Shown here: positions 6,557-7,376 of the stretch, piece by piece
Numbering within the stretch: position 1 is the first letter of the stretch
How the letters are laid out: every line of letters starts with the position of its first letter
Origin: Bacteroidota bacterium
Lineage (GTDB): Bacteria; Bacteroidota; Bacteroidia; Chitinophagales; Chitinophagaceae
Length of the DNA stretch: 7,376 nucleotides
Assembly: GCA_028877005.1 (NCBI GenBank)
Contig: JAGWPI010000336.1
Location: 1 to 7,376 of the forward strand
Direction: 5' to 3'
Translations under genes and position numbers: made by a program
Notes under the pieces: generated by a model
Databases searched by the model: none
Seen by the model: only the letters and a program-made list of their open reading frames with translations
What the model was told of the DNA's origin: nothing

Positions 6557-7376
6557 TTAAGTATTAAAAAAATAATTATTCGCAAAATCACCAAAACGTT
6601 CACCTGATTTGCGGTTCAGTTTAAATTGCCGGAAACAGTCATCTAAAGTTTCAAGAATAGACGCTTCTTCTAAATTTTCACGATATAGTTTATTGAGTCT
6701 GTATCCTTCATAATCGCCACCAAGATATAAATTATATTTGCCGTATGCAGTGCCTATCAAGCCTATTTCAGCTGCATAAGAACGGGCACAACCATTGGGG
6801 CAACCGGTCACTCTAATAATAATCGCTTCTTGCTCTAATGCGTAATTTTTTAATAGTAATTCAATTTTAGTTAACAAATCGGGTAAATAGCGTTGTGCTT
6901 CCGCCAGGGCTAAAGGGCAGGTAGGAAATGCTACACAAGCCATTGACCGTTGCCTGACAGATGAAGCAGATTCATTTTGAGTGATAATACCAAATTCCTT
7001 TAAGATAGATGCAACTTTTAACTGATGTTGCGGTTCAATATCGCTGATAACTACATTTTGATTACAGGTAAACCGAAAATTGGCAATACCTGCCTGTGCA
7101 ATTGTTAACAAAGCAGTTTTTAATTGAACGTAAGAAGTATCTGTAATTCTGCCATTTTCAACAAAAACAGTATAATACCATTTACCAAGGTGGTTTTGAT
7201 GCCATCCTAACGGATCGGCTCTTTCTAAAAATTGATAGGGTTTTTCGGTTTCAAATGTATATCCGCTCCTGGCCTCAATTTCCTTTTTAAACCAATCTAT
7301 ACCATATTTATCAACGGTATATTTTAAACGTGCAAATTTTCTGTCAGCTCTGTTACCATAATCGCGTTGTATGGTT
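6557..7376 (-). CDS. cysI: Sulfite reductase hemoprotein (siroheme, 4Fe-4S), partial, N-terminus outside window
   Basis: The frame is open from the right edge to a TAA at 6559-6557, giving 272 residues, about the C-terminal half of a protein near 570 residues in Escherichia coli. The true start lies outside the window. It opens with QRDYGNRADRKFARLKYTVD, a conserved sulfite/nitrite reductase segment. Cluster and siroheme cysteines are in ACVAFPTCPLALAEAQRYLP (C-x5-C) and VTGCPNGCARS (C-x3-C), equivalent to C434, C440, C479 and C483 of E. coli CysI. The end shows KYNLYLGGDYEGYRLNKLY, also CysI-like. It catalyses six-electron reduction of sulfite to sulfide in the cytoplasm for cysteine synthesis. 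The ACVAFPTC form favours assimilatory CysI/Sir over nitrite reductase. The electron donor, NADPH flavoprotein or ferredoxin, cannot be told from this half. The downstream siroheme-synthase fusion supports the assignment. Confidence 0.92.
   Translation of the reverse strand, partial: TIQRDYGNRADRKFARLKYTVDKYGIDWFKKEIEARSGYTFETEKPYQFLERADPLGWHQNHLGKWYYTVFVENGRITDTSYVQLKTALLTIAQAGIANFRFTCNQNVVISDIEPQHQLKVASILKEFGIITQNESASSVRQRSMACVAFPTCPLALAEAQRYLPDLLTKIELLLKNYALEQEAIIIRVTGCPNGCARSYAAEIGLIGTAYGKYNLYLGGDYEGYRLNKLYRENLEEASILETLDDCFRQFKLNRKSGERFGDFANNYFFNT

Noticed and set aside
6557..7111. A separate 184-residue sulfite reductase fragment starting at 7111
   Set aside because: The codon at 7111 is an internal TTG. 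The same frame stays open and CysI-like up to the right edge, so this is one gene cut by the window boundary and not a truncated gene.
1..7376. CRISPR arrays, tRNA or rRNA genes, insertion sequences, phage genes
   Set aside because: No regularly spaced repeats, RNA-gene hallmarks, transposase motifs or terminal inverted repeats were seen. The window reads as ordinary metabolic and respiratory operons.

Overview
The window is AT-rich DNA with every credible gene on the minus strand, so transcription runs from the right end to the left. The proteins resemble those of Bacteroidota, most likely the Chitinophagaceae group. The reasons are a DUF2490 outer-membrane protein, a compact cbb3-type oxidase next to an Rrf2 regulator, start codons without clear Shine-Dalgarno sequences, and A/T-rich gene spacers. 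The genus-level placement is a guess.

Right part (about 4276-7376): a tightly packed sulfite-reduction unit. It starts with the C-terminal half of a siroheme/4Fe-4S sulfite reductase hemoprotein, cut by the window edge. After an 11-base gap comes a DUF2490 outer-membrane beta-barrel candidate that appears to use a TTG start. That gene overlaps by 4 bases (ATGA) with a fused protein joining a siroheme-synthase (precorrin-2 dehydrogenase/ferrochelatase) domain to a TauE/SafE-type TSUP permease. Together they would reduce sulfite, make the siroheme cofactor, and move sulfite or a related sulfur anion across the membrane.

Middle (3987-4275): a 289-base gap without a gene, which probably carries the promoter and operator of the next unit.

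Left part (1-3986): a respiratory unit. It begins with an Rrf2-family regulator whose cysteines suggest an Fe-S cluster. Next is a cbb3-type oxidase catalytic subunit with an unusual N-terminal membrane extension of about 260 residues. It is followed by a membrane-anchored di-heme cytochrome c that joins a CcoO-like domain to a second c-type domain, and then by a small CxxC membrane protein cut by the left edge. A nearly identical 20-base element lies just upstream of both the rrf2 gene and ccoN. It is a good candidate operator by which the Rrf2 protein controls itself and the oxidase.

The two units are co-directional but functionally distinct. A redox- or NO-sensing Fe-S regulator between a siroheme/Fe-S enzyme operon and a terminal oxidase is plausible biologically, but the sequence alone does not show cross-regulation.
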